Assembly: GCA_003279585.1 (NCBI GenBank)
Contig: QCHH01000001.1
Location: forward strand, 124,001 to 188,000
DNA length: 64,000 nt
Direction: 5' to 3'
Origin: Prochlorococcus sp. AG-402-A08
GTDB lineage: Bacteria; Cyanobacteriota; Cyanobacteriia; PCC-6307; Cyanobiaceae
A model generated the notes under the pieces. That model was not told where the DNA came from. It did not search any database and was given only the letters and a program-made list of their open reading frames with translations. Within the stretch, counting starts at the first letter, position 1. Every line of letters begins with the position of its first letter. The translations under genes were made by a program, and so were the position numbers. Shown piece after piece: positions 1-8,908 of the stretch.

Positions 1-126
1 TTTATAAGAACTTATGTACACGCCTTTTTGATAGGAGAATTACAAAAGATCACTGAAATGGTTTTTCATTTATTCATGAGAATCTTTTCGTCTTTTAGCT
101 TTCTTGTTTAACAGTTATACTAATGG

Positions 127-156
127 TTTACGATAAGTATTAATACCCATCGTAAA
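127..156. repeat. 8-bp inverted repeat upstream of DoxX gene
   Basis: TTTACGAT at 127-134 is mirrored by ATCGTAAA at 149-156 with a 14-nt spacer. A short T-rich run follows at about 164-172. It could be a terminator for a gene off the left edge or an operator for the DoxX gene starting near 230. The rest of 1-229 shows no convincing gene on either strand. Confidence 0.4.
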
Positions 157-229
157 AAGCTTGTCTTTTTTGTTTCCACGCTTTGTGCCCAGGTATATCT
201 AAAGTTTATTTCGATACTTATAGGTTAAA

Positions 230-787
230 TTGCTTAATTCAATCTTCTACAGATCGGTATTTACAAATTTTGCGTTTCTTGTTTTAAGAGTATTTACAGG
301 AGCTCTCTTGATCCATCACGGATTTGAAAAGTTAAATGACATTGGCAATTTTGCTGATGCTTTTGTTCGCCCTCTTCACTTGCCTTTTCCTATCACTCTC
401 TCTTACATAGCTGCAGCATCAGAAATAGGCGGGAGTTGGATGTTGATACTTGGTCTTGGTACAAGACTAGGAGCATCCGCAATACTTGGGACTATGAGTG
501 TAGCCATATATCATGCAATAGTAACTTCGGGTTTTAATATCTATCTATTAGAACTTCTCGCGCTTTATTTTGCTTCTGCTTTCTCAATTATTTTGCTAGG
601 TCCTGGGATGTTCTCTGCAGATTACTTAATCAAAGAAATCTTTATATCAAACCCTTATTTTATTAATTCAATTTTTATTCAGAAGTCAGAAGATAAATAT
701 ATACCATCTACTAATACAGAAATAAATAAACCCATAAAGCAAAAGAAATCCCTCGATTTCCCCTTCTCTAGCTTTCTTTCTTCATGA
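230..787 (+). CDS. DoxX family integral membrane protein
   Basis: This 185-residue protein has the DoxX pattern of four hydrophobic helices: about residues 14-32 with the RVFTGALLIHHGFEKL segment, 55-75, 78-98 and 105-125. DoxX proteins are small membrane proteins linked in some bacteria to quinone or thiol redox stress; the role here is unknown. The C-terminal 45 residues are polar and lysine/serine rich, outside the usual domain. The start is a TTG, chosen because the family N-terminus begins close to it and no ATG precedes the first helix in frame. It stands alone, convergent with a small minus-strand gene ending at 799. Confidence 0.8.
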   Translation: MLNSIFYRSVFTNFAFLVLRVFTGALLIHHGFEKLNDIGNFADAFVRPLHLPFPITLSYIAAASEIGGSWMLILGLGTRLGASAILGTMSVAIYHAIVTSGFNIYLLELLALYFASAFSIILLGPGMFSADYLIKEIFISNPYFINSIFIQKSEDKYIPSTNTEINKPIKQKKSLDFPFSSFLSS

Positions 788-798
788 TATAAATTTAA

Positions 799-1113
799 TT
801 ACTCTTTATTAATTTCTTTTTTTTTCATTGATAAGTAGAACCACATCCAAGTTGGTAATGTAATAAAAAAACCAATCAATATAATATAACTCTTTGTTGT
901 GTCCCAGGCAGACCTATCACATTGTTCTTTTATTTTATTTGAGGGGCTTACTTTACTGCTTAGATCCCTACAAATGTTTAGTCCATGAATACTAAGAGTT
1001 CCATATGTTATTGCTGTTGGGACAGTAGCAAGTGATATTGCGAGTATTAAATTGCCTAGCCTCAGGTTGAGGTCTTTTCTTTTTTGTTGATCCATATATA
1101 TATTTTTATCCAT
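799..1113 (-). CDS. small two-helix membrane protein, unknown function
   Basis: The 104-residue product has a hydrophobic helix at about residues 18-40 and another at about 75-95, separated by a polar loop with two cysteines (residues 48 and 65) that could form a disulfide. It ends in a charged KKKEINKE tail. I do not recognise a named domain. A second in-frame Met lies at residue 7, so the true start may be 1095. It is convergent with the DoxX gene, 11 nt apart. The coding look and membrane pattern make it likely real. Confidence 0.6.
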   Translation of the reverse strand: MDKNIYMDQQKRKDLNLRLGNLILAISLATVPTAITYGTLSIHGLNICRDLSSKVSPSNKIKEQCDRSAWDTTKSYIILIGFFITLPTWMWFYLSMKKKEINKE

Positions 1114-1379
1114 ATCTAAGATATGGCACTATATATTTCTTATTTTTTTACAAAGCAGTAGGTTCTTTTTGGGTAGGCTCGTCAAATTATTGCTTTGAAT
1201 TTTTAAAAGTCAAATTCTCTACTTTCCTTGTAATTAATAGATTCATATTTTTTATGTAATTAACTTTCAAATAAGATTGGTGATAACTTGTTGGTTTATA
1301 AATTTTGTGAATTTGTAGATTGTATAGATACGATTCTTAGGCTAAAATTAATTTCTTGTAGCAATTAATCAATTTTATA

Positions 1380-1583
1380 ATGTCCACAAGTAAGAGGGAA
1401 GAAGTTAGTTCGCATCTGCGTTATATCAGGCAAGAACTTCGAGACTTGGATCAAATGCTTGGCCAATATGGATTATTGCCTGAGCTATCTGAGCTGAAAG
1501 AGGTCTATAACTCTTTAGATGCTCTTCATCAATTACTTTCCGGTAAAGTTAAAAAGAAACCTAAGCCCGAGTTTGATGATTGA
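1380..1583 (+). CDS. conserved-looking 67-residue helical protein
   Basis: This short acidic/basic protein appears fully helical: residues 5-58 have heptad-like leucines (LRYIRQELRDLDQMLGQYG), and the tail is lysine-rich (KVKKKPKPEFDD). It has no signal peptide or membrane segment. No function is recognised. It begins with a normal ATG and sits alone after a 266-nt AT-rich gap (1114-1379) in which I see no other gene. Confidence 0.65.
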   Translation: MSTSKREEVSSHLRYIRQELRDLDQMLGQYGLLPELSELKEVYNSLDALHQLLSGKVKKKPKPEFDD

Positions 1584-1725
1584 TATTATCAATTGCTATT
1601 TGTATAAAATTTAAAAACTGTTGGACAAGCTTGTTTGATATTTAGTTTTTTATTGAACATTTTTGATTAAGATTTGCAAAAGAAAAAGTTCTTACAAAAT
1701 ATAATTAAGACGGGTGATTTAACTA

Positions 1726-1935
1726 ATGAATGATGAAACTTGGAAAATTCAATATAAGCAATGGAAATATTTAAAACCCTATCAAATTCAATTGATTGAT
1801 GATGGGCCTAAAAGTCAATCTCAGTCTTGGCTTCTAAATTCAATGTGGGGAGAATGGATGGATTTGAAAAAACTCAATTTGTCTGAAATTCCTACAAATG
1901 ATATTCCTTCTAGGACTGATCCTTGGGAAAGCTGA
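1726..1935 (+). CDS. 69-residue hypothetical protein, Trp-rich
   Basis: The protein is soluble and unusually rich in tryptophan (six: WKIQYKQWKYL, SWLLNSMWGEWMDL, DPWES). It has no cysteine, helix-breaking repeats or signal peptide. A possible ribosome site (GACGGGTG) lies about 13-20 nt before the ATG. Function unknown. It ends 18 nt before the convergent AI-2E family gene. The codon pattern matches its neighbours. Confidence 0.6.
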   Translation: MNDETWKIQYKQWKYLKPYQIQLIDDGPKSQSQSWLLNSMWGEWMDLKKLNLSEIPTNDIPSRTDPWES

Positions 1936-1953
1936 TATTCCCATACTTATTTT

Positions 1954-3030
1954 TTAGATTTTTGTTGAAAAATAGTTTTTCTCTAATAAGTCATGAATAA
2001 TTATTTCTTTAACAAATACTTGAATTACTACCGCCATTGGAATTGCTAACAACAACCCTAGTGGTCCAAAAAGAATGGTGAATATAAATTGAGCAGTAAT
2101 TGTCAAGCCTGGAAGTAATTTGACTTGTTTATGCATTATCGAAGGAGTTATTACATAGCTCTCAATATTTTGAATTACTATATATAAGCCTAGAACAGCA
2201 AGTGATTTCCATGGAGTGTCTAGCAATGCAACAGAAACAGGGAAAACAGTGCTTATTGTTGGGCCTACATTAGGGATAATATTCAGAACACCAGCTATTA
2301 AAGCATTGGCGATAACAAGCTTTATTCCTAATAAATATAGTCCAATAGACACAAGTATTGATACAAATATTGAGCTTATTAAAACCCCTGCCATCCAACT
2401 ACTTAGAGCATTACCGCATCTCAAGAAAATAGTTCTTGCTCGTCGTCTATAAAATGATGGGAAGAGTAATATAGCAACTTCTCTATATGAGTTGGGCTGT
2501 AAAGTTATCATTAAACCAACTGAGATTATAAAAAATAATTGAAGTATTCCTATCCCAACATTACTTACTAAGTTAAACAACTTCGTGATACTATCTGTTA
2601 CTCCACTAGCAAGAGTCGCACCATCTGGAATCATACTAAGCTTAGTCGTTAATATTGTTCTATCGGCTAAATTTGGAATATTATCTTTATATATAATCTG
2701 AGCAAAATTCAAAAAGGTATTTATTGAGAGCTCCCGTAATTTGCTTACTGCAGATGGTATTTGATTGATTAGTTCCTGAAACTCGCTTGTAAATTGTGGT
2801 ATTATAATTACGATTGAAATAGTTGATATTAGTAATATAGAAATTATTGTTATAACTAGAGATGACCATCTTGGTATTTTCAAAAAATCTTTGATTCTAC
2901 CAGTAATAGTGCATAGAGCCATGGCCATAATTATCGAAGCAAAAATAAGTATGATTATTTCTTTTAAACTCCATAAAATCAATAGAGAAATAACTAGAGC
3001 TGTAATTGATAGTAAGCTAGTTGGTTTCAA
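1954..3030 (-). CDS. AI-2E family transporter (PerM/TqsA-like permease)
   Basis: The 358-residue membrane protein has the family layout: two helices at the N-terminus (about 8-42), one at 60-80, a long periplasmic/cytoplasmic segment (85-150), then a helical block from about 155 to 345. It contains the family's typical NIIPNVGPTIS segment near residue 252 and GPLGLLLAIPMAVV near the C-terminus. Members export small molecules or ions; the substrate cannot be told from sequence. It is 9 nt downstream of psb28 on the same strand and may share its transcript. Confidence 0.85.
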   Translation of the reverse strand: MKPTSLLSITALVISLLILWSLKEIIILIFASIIMAMALCTITGRIKDFLKIPRWSSLVITIISILLISTISIVIIIPQFTSEFQELINQIPSAVSKLRELSINTFLNFAQIIYKDNIPNLADRTILTTKLSMIPDGATLASGVTDSITKLFNLVSNVGIGILQLFFIISVGLMITLQPNSYREVAILLFPSFYRRRARTIFLRCGNALSSWMAGVLISSIFVSILVSIGLYLLGIKLVIANALIAGVLNIIPNVGPTISTVFPVSVALLDTPWKSLAVLGLYIVIQNIESYVITPSIMHKQVKLLPGLTITAQFIFTILFGPLGLLLAIPMAVVIQVFVKEIIIHDLLEKNYFSTKI

Positions 3031-3039
3031 TTTAAATAA

Positions 3040-3381
3040 TTAATTATGAGAAAGAGAATTTGCATACCTTGAGGCAAAACGCATAAATCTCTCGAACTCT
3101 TTTTCTGAATTCCAATTATAAGTAGACTTTACTTCCTTAACATGATCTTCTGAAATAGATAAATCTATTTTTTTAGTTGAAAGCTCGCCCTCGGAATCAA
3201 TTAGATACATTTTTTGTATCGTTTTAAAATTCTTTAGTGTTATTGTTGTTGGTTTATAAAATTTATATACTGCTTTACCTTTTTTCCCATCTAGATTTCT
3301 AAATAAACGTATTTCTGGATGATCTTTTTCGTTTTTTCCTTTAATAAATTGAATTCCTACATTCTCATTGGCTTCAGTCAT
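3040..3381 (-). CDS. psb28: Photosystem II assembly factor Psb28
   Basis: The 113-residue product matches Psb28 in length and motif content: IQFIKGKNEKDHPEIRLFR near the start, GKAVYKFYKP in the middle, MYLIDSEGEL, and the C-terminal KEFERFMRFASRYANS block. Psb28 binds CP47-containing assembly intermediates on the cytoplasmic side of thylakoids during photosystem II biogenesis and is absent from the finished complex. Start is an ATG with no competing upstream codon. It is the first gene of a possible two-gene unit with the AI-2E family permease. Confidence 0.92.
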   Translation of the reverse strand: MTEANENVGIQFIKGKNEKDHPEIRLFRNLDGKKGKAVYKFYKPTTITLKNFKTIQKMYLIDSEGELSTKKIDLSISEDHVKEVKSTYNWNSEKEFERFMRFASRYANSLSHN

Positions 3382-3421
3382 CTTTTACTTGGATGTAATC
3401 AATAAAAATATCCTTATAAAA

Positions 3422-4474
3422 CTATAAAGGATTGAGGTTCTCATTGAAGATTTTATCTACGGACGATTTTAGGCTTAGCCCACTAAGATTAATTGTATTT
3501 ATATTATTTGTTTTTTTAAGTTCGTATTCATAGCATTTATCATAATAATCGAGCATTGCTTCACATGCTTTTGACCATTCTTTTCTCTCAATAGCAGTTA
3601 TAGCCTCTTTTGTTCTTTGTGGTCCTAATCTTTTGCTTATTCTATTTACTGCATCTTTTAATTCAGTTTGAGAATTTTGACTATAAATATTGACTAAATT
3701 TTCGACACGTTCATTCTTGGTTTTAATTATTTCAAGGATCGGTGCTTTTTTCATTTTTGTATATAAACTACTTGGTATGCGACATTTTCCTAGATTAGAA
3801 CTTTCAGCTTCAAGCCATATTTCAATAGCATTATTTTTGTGAAAGTTATAAATAGACTCTGCTAATAAATTTTCAAATTGTTGAGTTGTAGGCTGCTCTT
3901 CCATGCCTAATGAACCAAAACTACTACCTCTATGATTAGCAATCCCTTCTAAATTAATGACATGTATATTCTCTTTATTGATGTAATTTAGTAGATCTGT
4001 TTTTCTTGTACCCGTTTTACCTCCGATAAGTCTTATGGGTAAATCAGACTCAAATTGATTTATGACCCATTTTCTATAGCTTTTATATCCTCCTTTTAAT
4101 AAATATGTCTTAATACCAATTGTTCTTGCAAGCCAGGCGAAAGCACTCGATCTCATTCCTCCTCTCCAGCAATATATTCGTAATGACCTGTCATCACCTT
4201 GTTCTAATCTGGTAGTTTGAACAATTATTTTTAATAGTTTTGAGGTGTTTGGAAGGGTTATTTTTAAGCCATTAAGTATTGCTTTTAAGCGACTTTCTTT
4301 TTTATAGCTTTTACCAATAGTCTCTCTTTCGATATCAGAAAATAGAGGCACATTAATAGCACCCGGCAAATGACCTTGGCAAAATTCGCAAGGACTCCTT
4401 ACATCAATAATTGGACTGGTTAAATTCCGAAAATCCGTAACGGTATAGCTCGAATTGGTAGGTTTCTCTGACAT
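3422..4474 (-). CDS. mnmH: tRNA 2-selenouridine/geranyl-2-thiouridine synthase
   Basis: This 350-residue protein has an N-terminal rhodanese domain (about 10-130) with the active-site cysteine in RIYCWRGGMRSSAF, followed by a P-loop NTPase-like domain (about 145-330). This is the MnmH/SelU arrangement that modifies the wobble 2-thiouridine of tRNAs. The Walker A-like loop reads GGKTGTRKT, with arginine where the glycine before the lysine is expected, so nucleotide or prenyl substrate handling may be altered. It is divergently arranged from gun4, with 39 nt between the starts. Confidence 0.88.
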   Translation of the reverse strand: MSEKPTNSSYTVTDFRNLTSPIIDVRSPCEFCQGHLPGAINVPLFSDIERETIGKSYKKESRLKAILNGLKITLPNTSKLLKIIVQTTRLEQGDDRSLRIYCWRGGMRSSAFAWLARTIGIKTYLLKGGYKSYRKWVINQFESDLPIRLIGGKTGTRKTDLLNYINKENIHVINLEGIANHRGSSFGSLGMEEQPTTQQFENLLAESIYNFHKNNAIEIWLEAESSNLGKCRIPSSLYTKMKKAPILEIIKTKNERVENLVNIYSQNSQTELKDAVNRISKRLGPQRTKEAITAIERKEWSKACEAMLDYYDKCYEYELKKTNNINTINLSGLSLKSSVDKIFNENLNPL

Positions 4475-4513
4475 AGTATTAGTGCTTAGGTCATTTTAGG
4501 CCTGCAGTAGATT

Positions 4514-5230
4514 ATGACTGAAGAAAAACTACATCCTAATAAGGAGAGCATAAAAGAGTTCTTGGAGTCTTTTAAGATGGCTTCGGAAAGGAAGCGACTT
4601 GGACTTTTAGAAGTTTTAGAAGAAAGGGTTGAGGAACTTATAAGCCTTGGAGAGACTTTAATGTCTGGCTTTGATCCTGACGTCTGTGACTGGACTCCTG
4701 GCTTTATTTTGCAACTCATACACAAAGCTGATGAAAACTTCATAAAAAATACTCTCAATTGCGATGATCTTTCCTGGTTCTGTGCTCCATCAGATGCTGG
4801 CTTTGATTATTCACCTCTTCAGAGATTTTTATTAAATGAACGCTATGAGGATGCTGACCGATTTACTAGCTCAAAACTTAGAGAGCTCGCAGGAGAAAAG
4901 GCCGTAAAAAGGGGATATGTTTATTTTTCTGAGGTTGAATCAATACCTTCCATTGATTTATCAACTATGGATAAGCTATGGGTTGTATATTCCAGAGGTA
5001 AATTTGGCTTTACAGTTCAAGCGAAAATATTAGATTCATTAGGGGGAAGATATGACAAACTATGGCCTCGAATAGGTTGGAAAAAAGATGGAATATGGAC
5101 TAGATATCCGAAATCATTTGATTGGTCAATTGAAGCTCCGAATGGTCATATGCCGTTGGTTAATCAACTGAGAGGTGTTCGTCTTATGGATGCCTTGTTA
5201 AATCATCAAGGACTTAAATCTAAAAGCTAA
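4514..5230 (+). CDS. gun4: GUN4 porphyrin-binding protein, Mg-chelatase activator
   Basis: The protein is 238 residues, close to cyanobacterial Gun4 length. An N-terminal helical bundle (about 1-85) precedes the GUN4 core (about 90-225), with the pattern RFTSSKLRELAG, YFSEVESIPSIDLSTMDKLW, FGFTVQAKILDSLGGRYDKLW and GWKKDGIW. Gun4 binds protoporphyrin IX and Mg-protoporphyrin and stimulates Mg-chelatase at the first committed chlorophyll step. Start is an ATG just downstream of the divergent mnmH. The C-terminus is complete. Confidence 0.93.
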   Translation: MTEEKLHPNKESIKEFLESFKMASERKRLGLLEVLEERVEELISLGETLMSGFDPDVCDWTPGFILQLIHKADENFIKNTLNCDDLSWFCAPSDAGFDYSPLQRFLLNERYEDADRFTSSKLRELAGEKAVKRGYVYFSEVESIPSIDLSTMDKLWVVYSRGKFGFTVQAKILDSLGGRYDKLWPRIGWKKDGIWTRYPKSFDWSIEAPNGHMPLVNQLRGVRLMDALLNHQGLKSKS

Positions 5231-5359
5231 CCATTTAATTATTAATGATTAAATTTTTCTCTTGGAATACTATTTATGAATTAAGTTGAAAATATGTTTT
5301 AACTTCTAGGTTAATTCTCTTATCAGATCATTGATTTACAACGAATGTTTTAATTAATT

Positions 5360-5752
5360 GTGGAGCCTTCTAAAAATTGGGCTGTATTTATTCATCCCTC
5401 TACTTTAAAACTAGCATCATTTATTGAAATTCTTTTAGAGCCTGTAATTTGTAAAGAAACTGCAAAAAAGATTCAATTAGGATTGCATGAGGCGCTTGTA
5501 AATGCTGTTGTACATGGAAATATGTCTAATCCTAATAAAATTATTCGTGTTAGAAGAATTCTTACTCCAAACTGGTTTATTTGGCAAATTCAAGATGAAG
5601 GATTAGGCATAGTTAAAAATAAAAGGGTATGTTCTTTGCCTTTGAAAATTGATGTTGACAGTGGGAGAGGAATTTATTTAATTCATAAGTGTTTTGATGA
5701 TGTCAGATGGAGTAGGAAAGGTAATAGACTTCAGTTATCACTGAAGAAATAA
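5360..5752 (+). CDS. RsbW-like histidine-kinase-type ATPase domain protein
   Basis: The 130-residue product is a stand-alone GHKL ATPase domain with all nucleotide boxes: N box GLHEALVNAVVHGN (about 44-57), G1 box IQDEGLGI (about 83-90), and G2 box DSGRGIYLIHK (about 104-114). Stand-alone proteins of this kind are anti-sigma factor serine kinases or related switch kinases. No partner sigma or anti-anti-sigma gene is adjacent, so the target is unknown. Start is GTG. It ends 4 nt before a convergent small gene. Confidence 0.8.
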   Translation: MEPSKNWAVFIHPSTLKLASFIEILLEPVICKETAKKIQLGLHEALVNAVVHGNMSNPNKIIRVRRILTPNWFIWQIQDEGLGIVKNKRVCSLPLKIDVDSGRGIYLIHKCFDDVRWSRKGNRLQLSLKK

Positions 5753-5756
5753 TTAT

Positions 5757-6014
5757 TTAGTGACTATCACATCCTGGATCTTTAATTTCTTCTTTTATCC
5801 ATAATATTGCTTGATTAAGTAAGTCTTCTATTTCTGCTTCATCTCCATCATTAATTAGCTGTGAAAAAGCTGAAATAATTAATTCAGCGCTTCTTCTTTT
5901 CTTGTTCCCCCTGAATTTATGCCAGTTGAAATTATTAAGACTGATTTCATCATGAAGCTCTTTTGCAAGAAAATGGACTTTTTCTGGCCATAAGTACTTA
6001 TTTTTCTTTAGCAT
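5757..6014 (-). CDS. 85-residue conserved-looking hypothetical protein
   Basis: The protein is soluble, helical and basic, with a motif run YLWPEKVHFLAKELHDEI, a basic patch RGNKKRRSAELI and an unusual C-terminal DPGCDSH. It starts with ATG and has no membrane segment. Function not recognised. It lies between the RsbW-like gene (convergent, 4 nt) and the downstream end of the upstream methyltransferase gene, and could be cotranscribed with the latter. Confidence 0.65.
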   Translation of the reverse strand: MLKKNKYLWPEKVHFLAKELHDEISLNNFNWHKFRGNKKRRSAELIISAFSQLINDGDEAEIEDLLNQAILWIKEEIKDPGCDSH

Positions 6015-6062
6015 AATTTGATATTTATTTGTGACTTTTTTGACATAATTCTTTCAATAAAA

Positions 6063-7124
6063 TCAAAATGGTTTGTTCGCTTTCCATACTTTTGTCATAA
6101 AGTGAGATTCGGATGTTATTGAGGAAAACCCACTTTCTTCTAATCTTAAATTTATGTTATCAACTATGTAATCTCTATAGTAAGGTTCGTGAAAAATTTT
6201 GTGAAAATTTTCCATTATTGAAATGAATTTTGGAGAATCATCTATCTGAATAGAGTCTGCAAGAACAAGTGTTCCACCAGGTTCTAGCAATCTAAAGCAT
6301 TCGTTCAGAACATTCCTTCGCGCATCTCTAGGAAGTTCATGAAATAGAAATACACAAGTTAAAGCTTGAAAGCTCTCAGATGCATAGGGCATTTTTTCTG
6401 CATTTCCTTTGGTCAGTTGAACAAGATCACCACTTCTTGAACTTAGGTATTTACTTGCTTGCTTTAGATATGAACCCGATAAATCAATACCATAAAGTTC
6501 AACTTGAGGTAATGCACTTTGTATTTGCTGGAGTGTCCTTCCGGTTCCTGTCGCGATATCTAAAACTTTTACTCTCTTTGACTTTTCAGCTAAATATTTT
6601 TTAAGACCTCTTTTCAAAGGAGATAAAACTCTTCTTCTCATGGCATCGGCGGTTCCGTTAAAAAGAATCTCAACTTGCAAGTCATAAATTTCAGCAGAAT
6701 GATCGCTTAGGTAACCGTCTGTTTGGTGATGAAAATTTTGTAAATAGTAATCAGGGTAATCTTCCTCATTTATATTTCTGGGGATTTCTCTAGTTTTATT
6801 TTTTTTTCGCCTCTGCCAAGTTTTGGGCATATCTAGCCACACCAAGGGATATTTCTTTGCCCATTCCAACCATGGAGCTTCGAATAGTTGTGATTTAGGG
6901 TAAATACCTGATTCTGCTTCTTTCCAATCAATATTTTCTAGATTTTCCATTGATCTTCTAACTTCTTTTATTAGATCTTGATCGATTGGAAATTTCCCTG
7001 GGTCTGCTTCAGGTGCAAACACTTCCATTAACTTTGTACTCAACTCTTTATGAGCTAACCCAGCAAGCGTTTTTCCTTGTTGAAGAGTGTGATATGCAAT
7101 TTTTTTAAGGCTTGGCGCTGCCAT
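6063..7124 (-). CDS. class I SAM-dependent methyltransferase
   Basis: The 353-residue protein carries an N-terminal region of about 170 residues without recognised motifs, then a Rossmann methyltransferase domain (about 175-300) with SAM motif I VKVLDIATGTGRTLQQI, an acidic YGIDLS strand and the UbiE-like FLFHELPRDARRNVL and LEPGGTLVLADS segments. The substrate is unknown; the UbiE/COQ5-like core would fit a lipid, quinone or pigment. It starts with ATG. The next gene upstream on this strand is glnA, from which it is separated by a strong terminator, so it has its own promoter. Confidence 0.85.
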   Translation of the reverse strand: MAAPSLKKIAYHTLQQGKTLAGLAHKELSTKLMEVFAPEADPGKFPIDQDLIKEVRRSMENLENIDWKEAESGIYPKSQLFEAPWLEWAKKYPLVWLDMPKTWQRRKKNKTREIPRNINEEDYPDYYLQNFHHQTDGYLSDHSAEIYDLQVEILFNGTADAMRRRVLSPLKRGLKKYLAEKSKRVKVLDIATGTGRTLQQIQSALPQVELYGIDLSGSYLKQASKYLSSRSGDLVQLTKGNAEKMPYASESFQALTCVFLFHELPRDARRNVLNECFRLLEPGGTLVLADSIQIDDSPKFISIMENFHKIFHEPYYRDYIVDNINLRLEESGFSSITSESHFMTKVWKANKPF

Positions 7125-7191
7125 GAACCATTTATTAATTTCTTTATTATCTAACAGATTTGATTGATTAGTGACGAATTAACAAAAAAAA

Positions 7192-7229
7192 AATTAAGGT
7201 CTATGCATATTTGTACATAGACCTTAATT
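7192..7229 (-). terminator. intrinsic terminator of glnA
   Basis: A perfect 14-bp stem is formed by AATTAAGGTCTATG (7192-7205) and CATAGACCTTAATT (7216-7229) around a 10-nt loop. On the minus strand the hairpin is followed by about ten T residues (the A-run at 7182-7191). It lies 33 nt past the glnA stop codon. Confidence 0.88.
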
Positions 7230-7261
7230 ATGTATTTTAAAAATTAATAAAGGAATTTGAT

Positions 7262-8683
7262 TTAAGCGTCATAGTACATAGTGAATTCATGAGGATGAGG
7301 CCTTTGTCTTAGCTGTTGAACTTCTTCGTATTTAAGTTCTATCCAGTTGTTGATGAAATCTTCAGTAAATACTCCTCCTTCCGTTAAATATTTGTTGTCA
7401 CTTTTTAATGCCTCTAATGCATCGTTCAAAGAAGAGGGAACAGTGTCTATTTTTGATAATTCCTCGGAAGGAAGCTCAAAGAGGTCAACATCAACACCAT
7501 CTCCAGGATCAATTTGATTCTTGATTCCATCAATCCCAGCCATCATCATTGCTGAAAAGGCAATGTAAGGGTTAGCCAATGCATCACCAGAACGGAATTC
7601 AAGTCTCTTGGCTTTAGGACTTGGTCCAGTTAAAGGAATTCTTACAGCGGCAGATCTATTACCTTGAGAATAAACTAGATTTACTGGCGCTTCAAAGCCT
7701 GGAACTAGCCTTTTGTAACTGTTTGTAGTTGGATTCGTAAATGCTAGGAAAGAAGGCGCATGCCTGAGTATTCCACCTATGTACCATTTAGCTGTTTGAG
7801 ATAAATTTGCATATGTGCCTTCTCCATAAAATAAGGGCTCGCCACTTTTCCACAAACTTTGGTGAACATGCATTCCTGTTCCATTATCATTAAAGACTGG
7901 TTTAGGCATAAAAGTTGCTGTCTTTCCATATTTTTTGGCTACATTTCTGACAATGTATTTGTAAATCATTACATTGTCAGCTGCATTAATTAGGGGCGCA
8001 AATTTCATTCCCAATTCATGTTGGCCAGCTCCTGCTACTTCATGGTGATGTTTCTCAATTGGTATTCCTAACTCACCCATCAGTAGAAGCATCTCAGACC
8101 TCATGTCTTGAGCAGTGTCATTAGGAGAGACCGGGAAATACCCTTCTTTTAGTTGAATTTTGTATCCAAGGTTTCCTCCTTCCTCTATTCGCCCTGTATT
8201 CCATGGCGCTTCTATCGTATCTACGCTATAAAAACTTCCACCTTCTCCTGAGTTGTATCGGACATCATCAAAAATAAAGAATTCTGGTTCAGGTCCAAAG
8301 AATGCAGAATCTGCAACACTCGTGCTTCCTAAATAATCCAAGGCTTTTTGTGCCAATGCTCTTGGACATCTGGCATATGGCTCTCCGCTTCTTGGCTCCT
8401 GTATTGAACAAATCAAGCTAAGAGTTTTGTGATGATAAAAAGGGTCTATCCAGCTTGTTGATGGATCTGGAACCATCGCCATATCTGACTCGTTTATGGC
8501 TTTCCAACCACGAATGGAAGACCCATCAAAAGCAAGTCCTTCTGAGAAAGAGCTTTCTTCAATAAGATCTGAGGCTACAGTTAAATGTTGCCACTTACCA
8601 TGTAAGTCAGCGAATTTTAGATCTATTAGCTCAATGCCCTCATCCTTAATTTGACGAAGAACATCTTGAGAGGTCTTGCTCAT
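7262..8683 (-). CDS. glnA: Glutamine synthetase type I (GSI)
   Basis: GlnA makes glutamine from glutamate, ammonia and ATP and is the entry point of nitrogen assimilation. The 473-residue product has the full GSI layout: beta-grasp region with [16 protein letters not shown] near the start, catalytic signatures GPEPEFF, the [13 protein letters not shown] metal-ligand loop, [19 protein letters not shown] and the C-terminal [12 protein letters not shown]. The adenylylation site tyrosine of enterobacterial NLYDLP is phenylalanine here (LFELP), consistent with cyanobacteria, which use small inactivating proteins instead. I chose the ATG at 8683 (MSKTSQDV) over the TTG at 8701. A terminator follows and a probable NtcA promoter precedes it. 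Confidence 0.97.
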   Translation of the reverse strand: MSKTSQDVLRQIKDEGIELIDLKFADLHGKWQHLTVASDLIEESSFSEGLAFDGSSIRGWKAINESDMAMVPDPSTSWIDPFYHHKTLSLICSIQEPRSGEPYARCPRALAQKALDYLGSTSVADSAFFGPEPEFFIFDDVRYNSGEGGSFYSVDTIEAPWNTGRIEEGGNLGYKIQLKEGYFPVSPNDTAQDMRSEMLLLMGELGIPIEKHHHEVAGAGQHELGMKFAPLINAADNVMIYKYIVRNVAKKYGKTATFMPKPVFNDNGTGMHVHQSLWKSGEPLFYGEGTYANLSQTAKWYIGGILRHAPSFLAFTNPTTNSYKRLVPGFEAPVNLVYSQGNRSAAVRIPLTGPSPKAKRLEFRSGDALANPYIAFSAMMMAGIDGIKNQIDPGDGVDVDLFELPSEELSKIDTVPSSLNDALEALKSDNKYLTEGGVFTEDFINNWIELKYEEVQQLRQRPHPHEFTMYYDA

Positions 8684-8719
8684 GATGAATTTGATTTGCA
8701 ACAGAGATACTTAATTATG

Positions 8720-8761
8720 AACGTAATAAGCGTTTGAATCTCTTTTTGTATCGACAAGCAC
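8720..8761 (-). promoter_or_regulatory. probable NtcA-activated promoter of glnA
   Basis: On the minus strand, GTG-N8-TAC (8748-8761) is followed after 22 nt by TACGTT (8720-8725), which fits TAN3T. This matches the class II NtcA promoter layout GTAN8TAC-N22/24-TAN3T except for G in place of A in the first half-site. It is placed to give a short leader of about 30 nt before the glnA ATG. NtcA control of glnA is established in cyanobacteria; binding here is inferred. Confidence 0.55.
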
Positions 8762-8908
8762 TTTTTTTAGACTTTTTACAGAAAAATTAGATTATTTTTT
8801 GTCTTATTGCGAAAATCTAGCTAATTCCTATTGCAATCCCTAAAAAAAACACCCCGACTTTGCCTATTGCCTTTTAGGCTCGGAAGATATACAAACTGAT
8901 CTGTTTTC

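Noticed and set aside
4486-4758. 90-residue minus-strand ORF across gun4
   Set aside because: Antisense shadow of gun4; serine-rich translation without any recognisable pattern.
8684-8701. TTG start giving six extra residues on GlnA
   Set aside because: The ATG at 8683 matches the usual GlnA N-terminus, and leader spacing fits the NtcA promoter.
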